From positions 229,422,532 through 229,486,531 of the forward strand of contig CM069432.1 of assembly GCA_035610365.1 (NCBI GenBank): a stretch of DNA of 64,000 nucleotides. The letters run 5' to 3'. Positions 36,300-47,429 of the stretch are shown here, piece after piece (the first letter of the stretch is position 1; every line of letters begins with the position of its first letter). A program made the position numbers and the translations under genes. The notes beneath the pieces were generated by a model. It ran no database searches and had not been told where the DNA came from. It worked only from the letters and a program-made list of their open reading frames with translations. Origin of the DNA: Aquatica leii (Eukaryota > Arthropoda > Insecta > Coleoptera > Lampyridae).

Positions 36300-38706
36300 A
36301 TGTCAAAATTGCGCATTTTTTTTCAAAACCCGAGTCTACTTTGCCAAATATTAATAACAACAATAATACAGCTGAATCAATATTCTGAACCTCTACTTGA
36401 AACAAGTATCAGCAGCAGACAAGAAACTGATCTTCTGGAAAGCAATTAATCAAGATCTTCAAGTTCCGCTGATAATGAAAAATCAACACCTTCAAAAATC
36501 ACCAGAACGGAAAATATGAATCAACTTTCGAAAGATGCTGTACTATGGACAAAGAAATTACGTCCTAATAATATTTAAGAATTAGTAGAACGTAGCGCTG
36601 CTCATTATCAAAACAAAAAGAATATTTATCCGAGAGATAGTTCGGAGTCGGGGCGTAAGTTTTCCAATAGTTACTTTTTTAGAATTGTACCGAACAAAAA
36701 AAATTGAACGTTTTTGGTTGTTGTATTCAGAAAAAAAATATTCACTTTACTGCTTCTGTTGCAAAATTTTTAATGACAGCGATTTGAAATCTGTTTGCCT
36801 TAGTGATTAATCTGGTTACAATGACTGGCAGCATTTAAGTGGACATTTAAACATTCATGAAAAGAGCAAGTTACATATCGAAAATGTTGTAAAATTGATA
36901 GATCTTTTTAACCGTTTTAATAAAAATGAAATAATTGAATCTGAAATTCAAAAGGTAATCAACAGAGAAACCAAATACTGGCAAGCTATTATAGAAAGAA
37001 TTTTCTACGTAATTCAGTTTTTAGATCAGCAAAATTGAGTTTTTTGTGGAAGTAGTAATAAGCTGTTTGAGAAAAGTAAAAAAGTTTTTAAAATGCATAG
37101 AAATGATTTCCAAATTCGACCCGATTATGTCAGAACATACAAAACGCTGTCAAAGAAAAGATCACAAAAACTATCTCGGGGACAAAATACAAAATGAAGT
37201 AATCAACTTGATCGGTGAAAATATCAAGTCCAAAATTTTAGAACTAACTGAAAAGACAAAATATTATTCCATATTATTACACTGCACTTATGACTCTAGA
37301 CACCAAGAACAAATTTCAGTTTGTATAGCATTTGTTAATTTAAAGAGCACGGGAATTAGTACCTATAGAAGAACATTTTTTATTATTTTCTCCTATAGAT
37401 GATGTGTCGAGTGAACGCTTGACAAAATTTCTTTTGTCGGCGTTAGAAAAAGAAAGCTTAAATATGAACAATTTGCAGGGTCAGGGTTACGACAATGAGG
37501 CAAATATGCGTGGTAGACATAATGGTCTACAAAAAAAATTGGATTTCAATCAGCGAGCTTTCTTTGTTCTTTGTTGCAATCATACCCTAAGTTTAGTCGT
37601 CAAAGATGCTGCAAAACCGCATACTTTAAACATCATTTTTTTTTGGTTCAAGAACTGTTTGTTTTTTTTAGCTTCTATTAAATGCTGGCCAATTCTAAAA
37701 TCTGATTTATCTAATATAACAAATTTACCTTTAAAACCTTTATCGGATACTCGATGGTCAGAATAGATGCAATAACTCCTTGAAGGTATCAACTTGGGGA
37801 GGTTTATGATGCTCTGTTTGAAATAAGCGAAGGAAACTTTAAAAATAACGTAAAAAATTTAGCTGCATCGTTAGCCAAAAAATTGCAAAATTTGAGTTTA
37901 TTTGCATTCTTATATTGTGGTATATTATAAGTAAAATTAACATTGTTAGTAAAATTATTCAAAAACCGAACTTTGATGTTGCTCAATGTTGTAACTATTT
38001 AAATAATTTGAATAATTTTTGATTAATGCTAAAGAAATAGCATCCAGCTTAGACATAGAAGCTAAATTTAAAAAACAAAGAGGTCTAAGACTGCGAAAAA
38101 TAAAAAAAAACATTTTGATTATGAATGTGACGATGAACCGATCCAAGACGAAACTTTAAAGTTGAAAATTGATTGTGTTTTCAATGTTCTAGATGTAATC
38201 ATAACATCAGTGGATGAGAGATTCCAATTACTTTCTTCTTACTCTAATAATTTCGCGTTTTTATGGAATATTGATAAATTTAAAATTTATTCTGAAAACG
38301 AACAATTAGAATTATGTGAAAAAGGTGAAAATTTATTAAACTCGCAATGAACGAGACATAACTGCCGTGGAACTTGTCAAAGAATTGCAATTTTGATGAA
38401 AAAGTTATTACGTCTCCAGAAGACATTTTAAATTATATAACAATTAACAACTTAGTGGATTCTTTTCCTAATACGAGCATAATATTTCGTATTTTATTAA
38501 CAACACCGGTTTCTGTTGCTACCGCAGAACGATCTTTTTCAAAACTCAAAATAATAAAAAAATATTTAAGAACGACCATGGGGCAAAACCGACTAAGTAA
38601 TCTTGCTATCATTTAAATAGAAACGGGTCAGCTAAAAAAATTAGGCACCGATGATTTAATTAAACAATTTGCAAAAAGTAAAGCACGGAAAGCTCAATTC
38701 ACTTAG
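36300..38706 (+). pseudogene. hAT transposase, ZMYM1/DUF4371 type (frameshifted)
   Basis: Starting at ATG 36,300 the frames give, in order: a TTF-type zinc finger (GRKFSNSYFFRIV, then RFWLLYSEKKYSLYCFCCKI, YNDWQHLSGHLNIHEKS), a DUF4371-like stretch (KCIEMISKFDPIMSEHTKRC, YLGDKIQNEVINLIGENI, KTKYYSILLHCTYDSRHQEQ), the RNase H-like core (NLQGQGYDNEANMRGRHNG, FFVLCCNHTLSLVVKDAAK, LPLKPLSDTRWSE) and the C-terminal dimerisation domain (TTPVSVATAERSFSKLKIIK, ending KSKARKAQFT at TAG 38,704). The catalytic-site phrase YDNGAN has become YDNEAN. At least eight stops or frameshifts break the frame, for example near 36,447, 36,578, 37,040, 37,400 and 37,766. The element is an old autonomous copy, now inactive. 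Confidence 0.88.
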
Positions 38707-39139
38707 CTAAAATGATAATAACAATACTTAATACCTGGATATTAATATTTAAAAGGTGATATGTTGTATTATTAAAACATTATATTGTTTTGTTTTTATT
38801 TGTCGATCAGTTTCGTCCTATAATATATAAACGAGTATTTTTAGTGTTTTAAATATTTTTTTTATTTCTTGTGCTTTTGTATCATATATTACATTTGAAA
38901 CTAAAATACAAAAATTTTGAGTTGTAATACTGTTAGAATATATTTCTGTTTTCTATAAGTTTATAATTATGTTATGTACCTCAATGAAAAAATACTTGTA
39001 TGGCTTATGGCTTGCACTTGTAAAATATAAAAATGAAAATAAATTTATGAAACTACTTTTTGAAATTATTCTTTAATAGTGGATAATACTACCTAACTGA
39101 ACCCGTATCTGTACTCACATATAAACGTAATACAAATTT

Positions 39140-39193
39140 GGGGCGTTATTTTAAATTTGCACAAGGGCGCCAAAAGTGCTAGGCGCGGGCCTG
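39140..39193 (+). repeat. Probable 3' terminus of the hAT element
   Basis: GGGGCGTTATTTTAAATTTG followed by AAGGGCGCCAAAAGTGCTAG and GCGCGGGCCTG is characteristic of the right end of ZMYM1-like hAT elements, where the last bases (GGGCCTG) are the inverted repeat. The expected CAGGCCC left end was not found upstream of 36.3 kb, so the 5' end is either eroded or absent. Confidence 0.55.
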
Positions 39194-42100
39194 TTTATAG
39201 TAAAACGAAGATGCAATTAATTTTTACTAAACTGAACTTTATTTCACCTCGTGGTTTGCTTGTTTTCACTAGGAAAAAGAATATACTTATTGCTTTAAAT
39301 TCGAAGAATAAAAATTGTTTTAATAATTTTTTTGATTTTGAATCTTGGTTAAATTGAATTTTGTATTATGTATATAAAAAAAATAAAGATCAATTTGTAC
39401 AAAACTTTCTTGACAAACAACACTTAGAATTTTTGCAACGGACAAATGAATGTTTAAAATTATTACTAAAGTACTGTTAAAAAAAATTAAAAAAAAAAAG
39501 AATTTAAATAGAAAAATTTATACATAAAAACGCCAAAATTTTATCTAAAAATATAAACTAAATCTTAAACTATCCTGCAACGTTTTGATTAAGTTTGCTA
39601 TACATTTAACTCCTAGCAAAGACAAAATATTCTACATTTACTAACGCAGTATTAAAATATTTTTAAATAACGCTGCAAAAATGATTTTTCAAAATTTATA
39701 AGTCTGCAAACACATAACAAAAATCGTTTGTATAGGTATATAATGCCATAAAAAATCTCCAGTTTTTCGATAATGATTTTTGCCGCATATATGAGTGTTA
39801 CTTGGTTCTATCCAGAATTCTATCCTGAACTCAGCATTTCAGATTCTTATTGTTAATTAACTTTCAATTCAAATCTGTTTCTAAATTCAAAATTTACCTA
39901 CGATTTGAACCTAGGTGGTTTAGCTCATTGAATTTCTAGGTGTGCCACAATTGACATTAGAAAAACAATGGTCTAGTAAACAATATACAAACATACTGTC
40001 TTTAGTAAAAACATGCAACTATTGATTTTCAAACACAAATTTTATACGTCACTCTATTACCTAAAAAATTAATGATTTTAGCAATCTAATTATAGAGCAT
40101 AGACTAGATTGTCGTAGGTTAGTCAAATAAAGAATTATATTTATGTTTGTATAATTGTAGGTTTTGCCTTAATAATGACATAGATTTTTTCAGATGACAA
40201 GTATGGTAACGACAGAGTCATGATAGCAGCGCAATTACTTAGCACAAACAGGTTTTAAACTCAATTTTTATATTTATTGATACTTAATCGTTTCAATTAT
40301 AATAACCAAAAATTTGCAACAGAACAAAAAGTAACAATATACAGAAATATTATAGTTAACGACTTAACTGGAGTTAATTTAATTAATATGGCTTGATTTG
40401 AAACTTTCTTATTCTTGCCATAGATAAAAAATTAAAAAAGTATCCGACGTTACTGTATTGGTTTTAACGGAAAATGTCTTAATTTAATTACAAATACATA
40501 GTGTGAATGATAATATTCATAATAAATATTAATCCTTATAGTATTTGAGCTTTGAGTCGGTTTCAATTGTAACTAAGACTAATGTATCATTAAAAAATTA
40601 TGCATACATTTTAAATAACTGTTCTTATAGCTCTGTATTGACAGATTATATTATAGCTTACTAACTGCAATTGTTGTGTACAAAACAAAGCTAATTATAA
40701 GTGTAAAGGATACTTAATTACACGTAATGGTTGATCTAAATAGATTCCAGTACCGGTTATATTGTAGGTTATTGTAAAGATTTACTTGCAAGCACAAACG
40801 TTTATCAAAACGCACATTTCCAATGTGATTTCAATTTTAAAATATTTAAAAAAATTAATAGTTGTAGTTCCATCAATGTTGTTATCTATTTTACTGTATC
40901 ACGCAACTTAATGACATTCTATCTCTTCGGAGTCTGTGTAGACGTGTAGACCAATCAAGCAATGGCGAAACTAAAAATCTATAAAGTGAAGCTACCCAAG
41001 TTTTTACATGAGAAACTGCACATTATAAATACAGATCTCTTGACAAGCAAATGAAAATTAAAAGCTGACGTTTTACCCAATCCCTAGCGTCTTTGTAATT
41101 TATGAGCACCAATGAAAAAACAGAACGTCACCAGCCTAAAAGGTGCATATGTTATGTCATGTGTGATTTAAAATTGCAACCGAGAATGAACTTTAACGAG
41201 GGTAACATTAAGGGGCTATTTTTTAATACGTAAAGGTGTGAATCACTCATTAGAGAAAAAGGGGATGAAGTCGAATAGTAATAATGCGTAAGAAGACATG
41301 TTGGAAATTAACATGGCGTATTTTATCGGTAAAATATTTCTTTATATTTACATTCCCTTCTCGACTCGATACAATTAGTTTTGTTAAGATCACATTTAGA
41401 ATCCTGCCGCCTATTAAAAACCGGTACATAAATTTCCATCTTAAATGCTTTCTATTATGGCAAACTTGTCGTTCGTTAAATAAAAAATAATGCAATTTTT
41501 TAATAGTCGTATAAGCAGAGTCTTTTACAAAAAATTAAAATAAAATTTTGTGCGACCGTGTTTACCCTAAGGTCTAACGAAACGTTAATTCGAAATACAT
41601 ATAAGATTCCCTCCCTCAACGATTCTACCTATTACAAAATCAAATCTATATCGTTTGTGCCCGAACCGTCTTTAGATGTTATCGGAAATGAATTCTGACA
41701 CTATATGCGTTACCCCATGTCACATTATACACCCTCATACTCCTCCACCCCCTTTAAACATCGCAAACACCCGCCATCTAGTCTCATTAAAGTAATTGAT
41801 GGCGTCGACTGTTGTGACAGCGATAAAACAGATTGATCAGATTGTATTTCACTATTTCAAACTTGAAACGATTTGTTTTTATATATGTTTTGTTGAATAA
41901 TTCCTGAAACTACCCTTTCCGCTTTCTTTACTTGTCATCATGTATTGAGACATTTCCTCTGATTACTGATTTAGATATCACAAATTGCTCAACTTCAATA
42001 CCGTCTAAGCCCTTGTTTGTGTTTTATTCCAGACAAAACATTACAAATCTAAGCGGCTTTCAAAAAGCCAATTTACATAATAACATTTCAAATTTGACTA

Positions 42101-42810
42101 TCGTTATTAGTAGTTTTATATTTCACTCAACATTTAATCTTACGATACATAAAAAGATGTCATCTAGAAATCTTATAACTGATAATTTTATCAGTAATCT
42201 TATAAATTCAAGCTGATTCAGGAGATTTGAAATCATGATCACGAATCCTCGTTATAATCTTCCCATGCATGATCGCCTGTAGAATTCATACTTTTTCGTA
42301 ACCCAAATACTGTATTTTCTATTTTTGGATTGTGAGTGCGAGTTGTTTCTTTATACAGTCTAGAGCTTTAATATTTGACACTTTGACTGTTAAAGAACTT
42401 TTTTATATCAAATTGTTTCATATAGCAGAATGGAAGACACGTAACATCTTACCATCCCGGTAAGAAAATTTAATTAGGTTTGTGATTTACAAAAAAAATG
42501 CTCATTTCAAGGAATATTATTTGTTATTCACGTACTAAAGTTATTTGTATTTTGTTTTTCTAATTATCATATCGTTGATGTATAACTTTAAACTTGATGT
42601 TTTAGTCATTACCATATAGTTGTCTTTTTTAGGTTTGTATTAAGACCTGATAGTAGACTAACCCTTTTAATTGTTTAAACTGTTTTATGTAGATCGTTTA
42701 AAATGTTTATGGTGGCAGTATCTAAAAATATAATCAGTCTGAACATTTACTGCAACTCGAGCTTTTTCTTTTTTTGTTTCAGGATAGATTAAATAACATA
42801 GAGGATAATA
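39194..42810. other. No recognisable gene; complex unique sequence at 40.9-42.3 kb
   Basis: Up to about 40.9 kb the DNA is AT-rich and featureless. From 40.9 to 42.3 kb complexity rises, with few homopolymers. A block at 41,730-41,850 includes ATTGATGG, TGACAGCGATAAAACAG and GATTGATCAGATTG, reminiscent of clustered homeodomain/PBC/MEIS-type sites. Short open frames on both strands (e.g. 41,250-41,495) lack homology. Regulatory DNA is possible but unproven. Confidence 0.35.
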
Positions 42811-43046
42811 AGTAAATGGCTATAAAGATGCAAACGTTGAAAGCTGATTTTATACCCGCGTAATTCAAATAAATTTTGAATAGACCGCGAGCTAAAATCA
42901 CAACGTATAAACATTCTAAGGTAACAATGTCAATGCAATTTTAAGGTTTATACATTGTGATTTAGCTCGCGGTTTATTCAAAACTTATTTGAATTACGCG
43001 GGTATAAAATCAGCTTTCAACGTTTCCATCTTTATAGCCATTTACT
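42811..43046. mobile_element. 236 bp near-perfect palindromic MITE
   Basis: Left arm AGTAAATGGCTATAAAGATG and its continuation through CCCGCGTAATTCAAATAA, GACCGCGAGCTAAA and GTATAAAC repeat in inverted form on the right with only a handful of differences over about 102 bp. The spacer is only about 30 bp. TA flanks both ends (42,809-42,810 and 43,047-43,048). The low arm divergence indicates a recent insertion or selection for the hairpin. No coding frame. Confidence 0.85.
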
Positions 43047-43106
43047 TACTATTATTCATGCATAGTAAATCATACTATGAGATTCTTCTTAGTCATGGCC
43101 AAAATT

Positions 43107-43250
43107 GGTCTTGGTCTTGCAATCTTGTCTTGGTCTCTCAAGATTTGCAAAACCAAGAGCAAGATAGGTTGCAAGACCAAGACTAGATGCAAGACTTGCT
43201 CTGCAAGACATCGGCAAAACCAAGACTATCTAGCAAGACTTGCAGTTTTT
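43107..43250. repeat. GTCTTG / CAAGAC-rich palindromic patch
   Basis: GTCTTGGTCTTGCAA at 43,108-43,122 is the exact inverse of TTGCAAGACCAAGAC at 43,169-43,183. CAAGAC, GCAAGAC or AACCAAGA recur at least eight times in 140 bp, on both strands. The open frames crossing it (42,989-43,186 and 43,077-43,403) are products of the repeat. Confidence 0.65.
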
Positions 43251-43962
43251 TTCTTATTACGAACAATTAATTATCTTTTTTTATTTATCTCACATACAAA
43301 AAAACATTTGTTTTCCCAAAAAAAATTATTGTATGTATACGTGAAAGTAAAAATTTTTTTCAAAAAGGATTGTTTCGACTTTAGTAAAATGATGTTTGTT
43401 TGAAAAAATAAATTATAACTAATAAGCAACCACTATAATCATCTTAAATGAAATATTTACTTATACCAAATAAAACTATTTGAAATTTGGCTAAAATGTA
43501 ATTTAATTGAAATAAATTATGTCAAGAATGCATTTTATAATTATGGTGTACAATGAAACAAATTTAAGTTTCCAGAAAAAGAAAGTTTACTGTAAATTTG
43601 TGTTTAAACAAAACGATATTCTAAATTTTAAATAAAACATATTTTTCTGTTACATGTGAATAGAAACCATATAGGCAGATAAGTACCAATAAAATATAAA
43701 TTCTTATCGACTCCTAAAGTGTTGAAAGACGCTGTTACGAATTTTAGTAACATTATCTTATATATATAAACTCTTCATATTTCTATGATCTAATAAAAGT
43801 ATATACAAAAACTTGATTCACTATATGCATTCCACCATGCATTTTTATTTAAATAGTGTAAATACTAATTTAAAATGCCAAAAACAAAGGAAATAAACAA
43901 ATTTAAGTAAAAAAAGTATTTATCTTTTTGTTTATATTTATAACACTATACAATATGTAGTA

Positions 43963-44205
43963 TCATCAAAGCTCTTCACGCTGATCTTGTAGGACGTGTT
44001 CAGATCATTGGATTAGACAAACTAAGGAATACACATCAATGGCAGAAAACGAACTCATCTCAGATTTGCTGAAATCATCCTAATCTCATCAACATTTGAG
44101 GAATTACAAACTATGACAGCCTTAGAAAAAATAGGATTGAAAATAAATTTGCCGGAGGCCAAGACAATAAAAAAACACTCAAAAAATAAAAAATGTGGTT
44201 AAACT
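43963..44205 (+). pseudogene. RTE-clade LINE reverse transcriptase fragment
   Basis: The frame reads SSKLFTLIL, stop, DVFRSLD, stop, TN, stop, GIHINGRKRTHLRFAEIILI, then SSTFEELQTMTALEKIGLKI and NLPEAKT. It matches RTE reverse transcriptases around catalytic block C: SPKLFTxxLEDVFRxLxW, then GxxINGxxLxHLRFADDIVLI, then EELQxMLxxL and GLKxNxxKTK. The catalytic FADD has become FAEI, and three stops occupy E, W and K/W positions. Only about 80 codons survive. Strand is opposite to the LINE copies that follow. Confidence 0.75.
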
Positions 44206-44505
44206 ACTATAGTCTAGAAAGGGTTGAGGAGTATCTGCATATACTTGTGACAGATCCTTAAAACCAGCAAAGAAATTCATACAGCTTAAATAGCCTAAAG
44301 AACACAATTGGCGTGTGTTAGGTGTTTTTATTAATAATTTTTTTACATTTAGTAATTCAACGAAAACTTCTAGTACCGCACTGTAAGCGAGTTCGACTAT
44401 GGCGCTCTCATATTGTTCAGCGAGTTGGGCGCCTCGTTGCGTAGCCATTTCATTTTCGACACTCCCTGCAAAATCGGTTAATTTGTAGAGATTTTGATCG
44501 TTCAA
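44179..44505 (-). other. Unassigned open frame, possible exon or element fragment
   Basis: The 108-codon minus-strand frame has normal protein-like composition, for example VENEMATQRGAQLAEQYES and VELAYSAVLEVFVELLNV, with an amphipathic helical look and less A/T bias than the flanks. A TTTTGCAG|GGAGTG junction at about 44,466 could be a splice acceptor. I do not recognise the family. Its 5' portion overlaps the RTE fragment slightly. It could be an exon of an unseen gene or a degraded retroelement gag. Confidence 0.25.
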
Positions 44506-45689
44506 TTGTATTTAATTTCATGTTATCGTTTTACTATTAGGCTTTTAGCAATTGGGAATGGTTACTGAATAAATATTTTTTTTACTGAAGCATTTAGATC
44601 GTTGTTATTCCTACAGAACCGCTTGTAGATATGGCGGTAGCCGCCGTTGTTTTATTTTGCTCATTTAAAGTAATTCCAGCAAGTTGACGGAGACTCGAAG
44701 CTTCTACTTTGCCTTAATTGTTACGACAAGTTAAATCTTTATCTCATTGTAATGCTATTTAAAAATTATTGTACCAATTAAATCCCGGTGCAATCAAACG
44801 TTCAAAAAGAAAATTTTTAGCTTTGATTAGCTGTCGATAACCTATATAGTTTTGTTTCTTATTTACTTACTTTACGCCTTCTGCTTTGTTAATTATATTA
44901 CAGCTTCAGCTTTTTTAATTATCTGCACTTTTTATATGAATTTTTCTGTTTTGTTAATGGTTTAAGCCTTCAGTTTTGTTGCATTTAAGCCTACAGTTGA
45001 TTTGATTGTGTTTACAATCATTATTGTTTACAATCATTATTAATATTTTACTTTTAGTCGAGTATAAGTATCTAGCCTTTGGCTTATATCAAATTTGATT
45101 ATTACTGCTTACGTTCATAACTTGAACCAAATGAGTAACCTTAGTAATTGTTTGTATTCAGGGCTGGTAGGGGCTATTTAAGTTGGCAAATGCAAGTTTA
45201 CACGCCTCGAAAGTTAACATTATTACATACTACACTGTTGACATAAAAAAACTATTGTCGATGCAGCACATTCTACAATTAGATCAATTTTAAGCTTGTT
45301 TTAAAGTTTTGCATGCTACAACCAGAATAGTTAACTCACGCTGGATAGATAGATGAACAGAAATAGTTTTCTTGAACGTAACTTTAGTTTTAAAACGCTT
45401 TATTAAGTTATATTTTTTTTCGAGCTATTAACAATATATAAACGCTTTAAAACAAATCGGGGTTAACAAAATCTCTCTTGCCATGTTTAAAAAAAATCAT
45501 TAACTTACCAGTTATCCAAATGCAAAGAGAATATCTACATTTGACGCAAGAATAAAATAGGTTTACAATCTTAGAAAAGAGGTTACTACCTACAGGTCGT
45601 AGAACATTGCAGTAAATATCGTTTAGTCAAGGAGCATTGTTTTTAAGAATCTTACTAACCACCAATGCTACGTCGTTTTTAGTGACCAC
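44506..45689. other. No recognisable gene
   Basis: Mixed-complexity AT-rich DNA. The only repeat seen is a perfect 16 bp tandem duplication (TGTTTACAATCATTAT, twice) near 45,010-45,041. Confidence 0.4.
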
Positions 45690-47391
45690 ATAGTCTTGTT
45701 GAGTTTTTAAATTTAGATTTAAGAAACAAGATCGTCGTCTAGGACGAAATCGTGAACAATCACTTTAATGGTCTTGTTTTCTATTAACGTGTATCTGTCA
45801 CCGTCTCAGACATTAGAACATGTTTAGATCGTAGGAACTTTTAAGACATATCTCAACGAATCTCTGCTATAAGCTAAACTTAGCATTTTTTACTGCCAAT
45901 TTGAAAGTTAAGTAGGAATTAGTTTGCTGATAGTTTGGTTGACAGGATTATTTATAATATAGGACTTGTTTTAGAACCGTAACCGGTCAAGAACTAACGA
46001 TTGTTTTAGAGATGAATCTTCAGTTTGTAGTCTTACCATCATTACTATCGGACACTAAACTATGTTTAAAGGTGACTAGCGAAGGTAGAAAGTTGGTAAG
46101 GTTGGTTGACAACAAATAGGTTACGTTCATTCACGAAGCTCTCTACACATCTCCTTTGTTTGTCAATCTGCAAGGCATATCAAAGCATCTATTTTAAGTT
46201 AAAGTCACCTGCTGTAATAATCCCTACACTTTTTAGTTGACCCAACAGTTTATTTAAATTCTGTAAATGATTTCGAATATTCTTTCTTGGTGGCCAATAC
46301 ACGCCAAGAGATGTTCCCAACAATTAGCATAGAGACAACAGTGCAGTCATTACTTAGATGACTAAGTGTAACAACTGCGACAGCTTTTGCGCTATTAAAG
46401 CAATAGCCGAAAAATACCGCATAGAAGTAGATGCGGTAATCTTCTTGAAGGTAAAACTGCTCCTGCAAACTTTTATCTTAAACTGGACGATACACGCAAA
46501 GCTCCTGTGTCAATATTGTAGTTCCAGAAGGAGAATTATGGAGATTCACTTACGCAAAAAACTAACTGAATGTCCTTATAGTCCATAATTGGCATTGGAA
46601 ATGTTGGCGTCTAGTCTCTTTAAGTTCGCGAAACAGAAATTGCAGAACGTTTTGTATTTGACGATTTTACCTTTGTCACAAAATTTCGTCTAGATGCAGC
46701 ACATAATGTCCCGTGCGGCGTTGTGACATTGCTTCATTTCGTGCTTTACAACACTAAAACTCACTTTATTGCTCCTCTTTAGTGACCGAACTTCTAACAT
46801 TTGTAGCACTTTGTAATGCCCATGTGATCACTGGTTTTAGATGTATTACAAGCCACATAAATTCTTCGGTTTGACAGTAAAAATTAACGTATTTCTGAAT
46901 GCAGTTCGGCAATCTAGTAAATGCTAGGTTTATCTCTAGCTCCAAACTCTTACTGTGTCTTATGCTAATATTGTGATTTGTTTGGTTTTCAAAGTTTTGG
47001 CCAATAATGGCATTCTTCAACTGCTTGAAAAGCATGTTTGATCAGACACCTACGATAAAAGATACAAAAGATTTTTATTTGGAGACAAGCTAAAAAATCT
47101 AAGAGCTTTGTCGAGATTCTTGACAAGTCTGACTTTTCAGATTCTAGTCTTAAGGCGCTTATTTTGGTTTTAGAATGTAGAACAATCATCAGTATAGTTT
47201 TAATATCGTCTAACGTTTTCATTGTCAATTTGAGCTTATGTATTATAACAACCGTGAACCTAGAAACGGGAACGACGGATTTGCCAAAAGGAACTTTGAC
47301 TTTTCCTAGAAATTTTGTTTTAGTTATACCGGCATATGACATATCTGTTGACGGTAGGTTAGAAAAAGACAATTTTTCTGTCACTGCTTAA
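45690..47391 (-). pseudogene. APE-type (Jockey/I-like) LINE, copy A: ORF1 to endonuclease
   Basis: Reading down the minus strand: an ORF1 stretch from 47,384 (SYAGITKTKFLGKVKVPFGK), a zinc knuckle near 46,770-46,840 read as TKCYKC-stop-KFGH-stop-RGAIK (C-x2-C-x4-H spacing, stops in place of Q codons), a second degraded knuckle (KHEMKQCHNAARDIM), and then the endonuclease signature LGVYWPPRKNIRNHLQNLNK ending GIITAGDFNLK near 46,200-46,320. YxPP and GDFN are hallmarks of apurinic-like endonucleases of non-LTR retrotransposons. Many stops and shifts are present. The copy is collinear with 47.43-49.95 kb, so it is the same family in head-to-tail order. Confidence 0.7.
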
Positions 47392-47429
47392 AAGGCATTT
47401 TGGACTTTAGCAAAAGCATTTGACATTTG

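Noticed and set aside
39905..39945. GGTGGTTTAGCTCATTGAAT resembling a tRNA 5' half or SINE box A (and a box B-like string on the other strand).
   Set aside because: No matching acceptor stem, anticodon arm or second box at proper spacing.
43077..43403. 108-codon plus frame rich in Lys/Cys/Thr.
   Set aside because: Its cysteines come from the repeated GTCTTG / TGCAAGAC motif.
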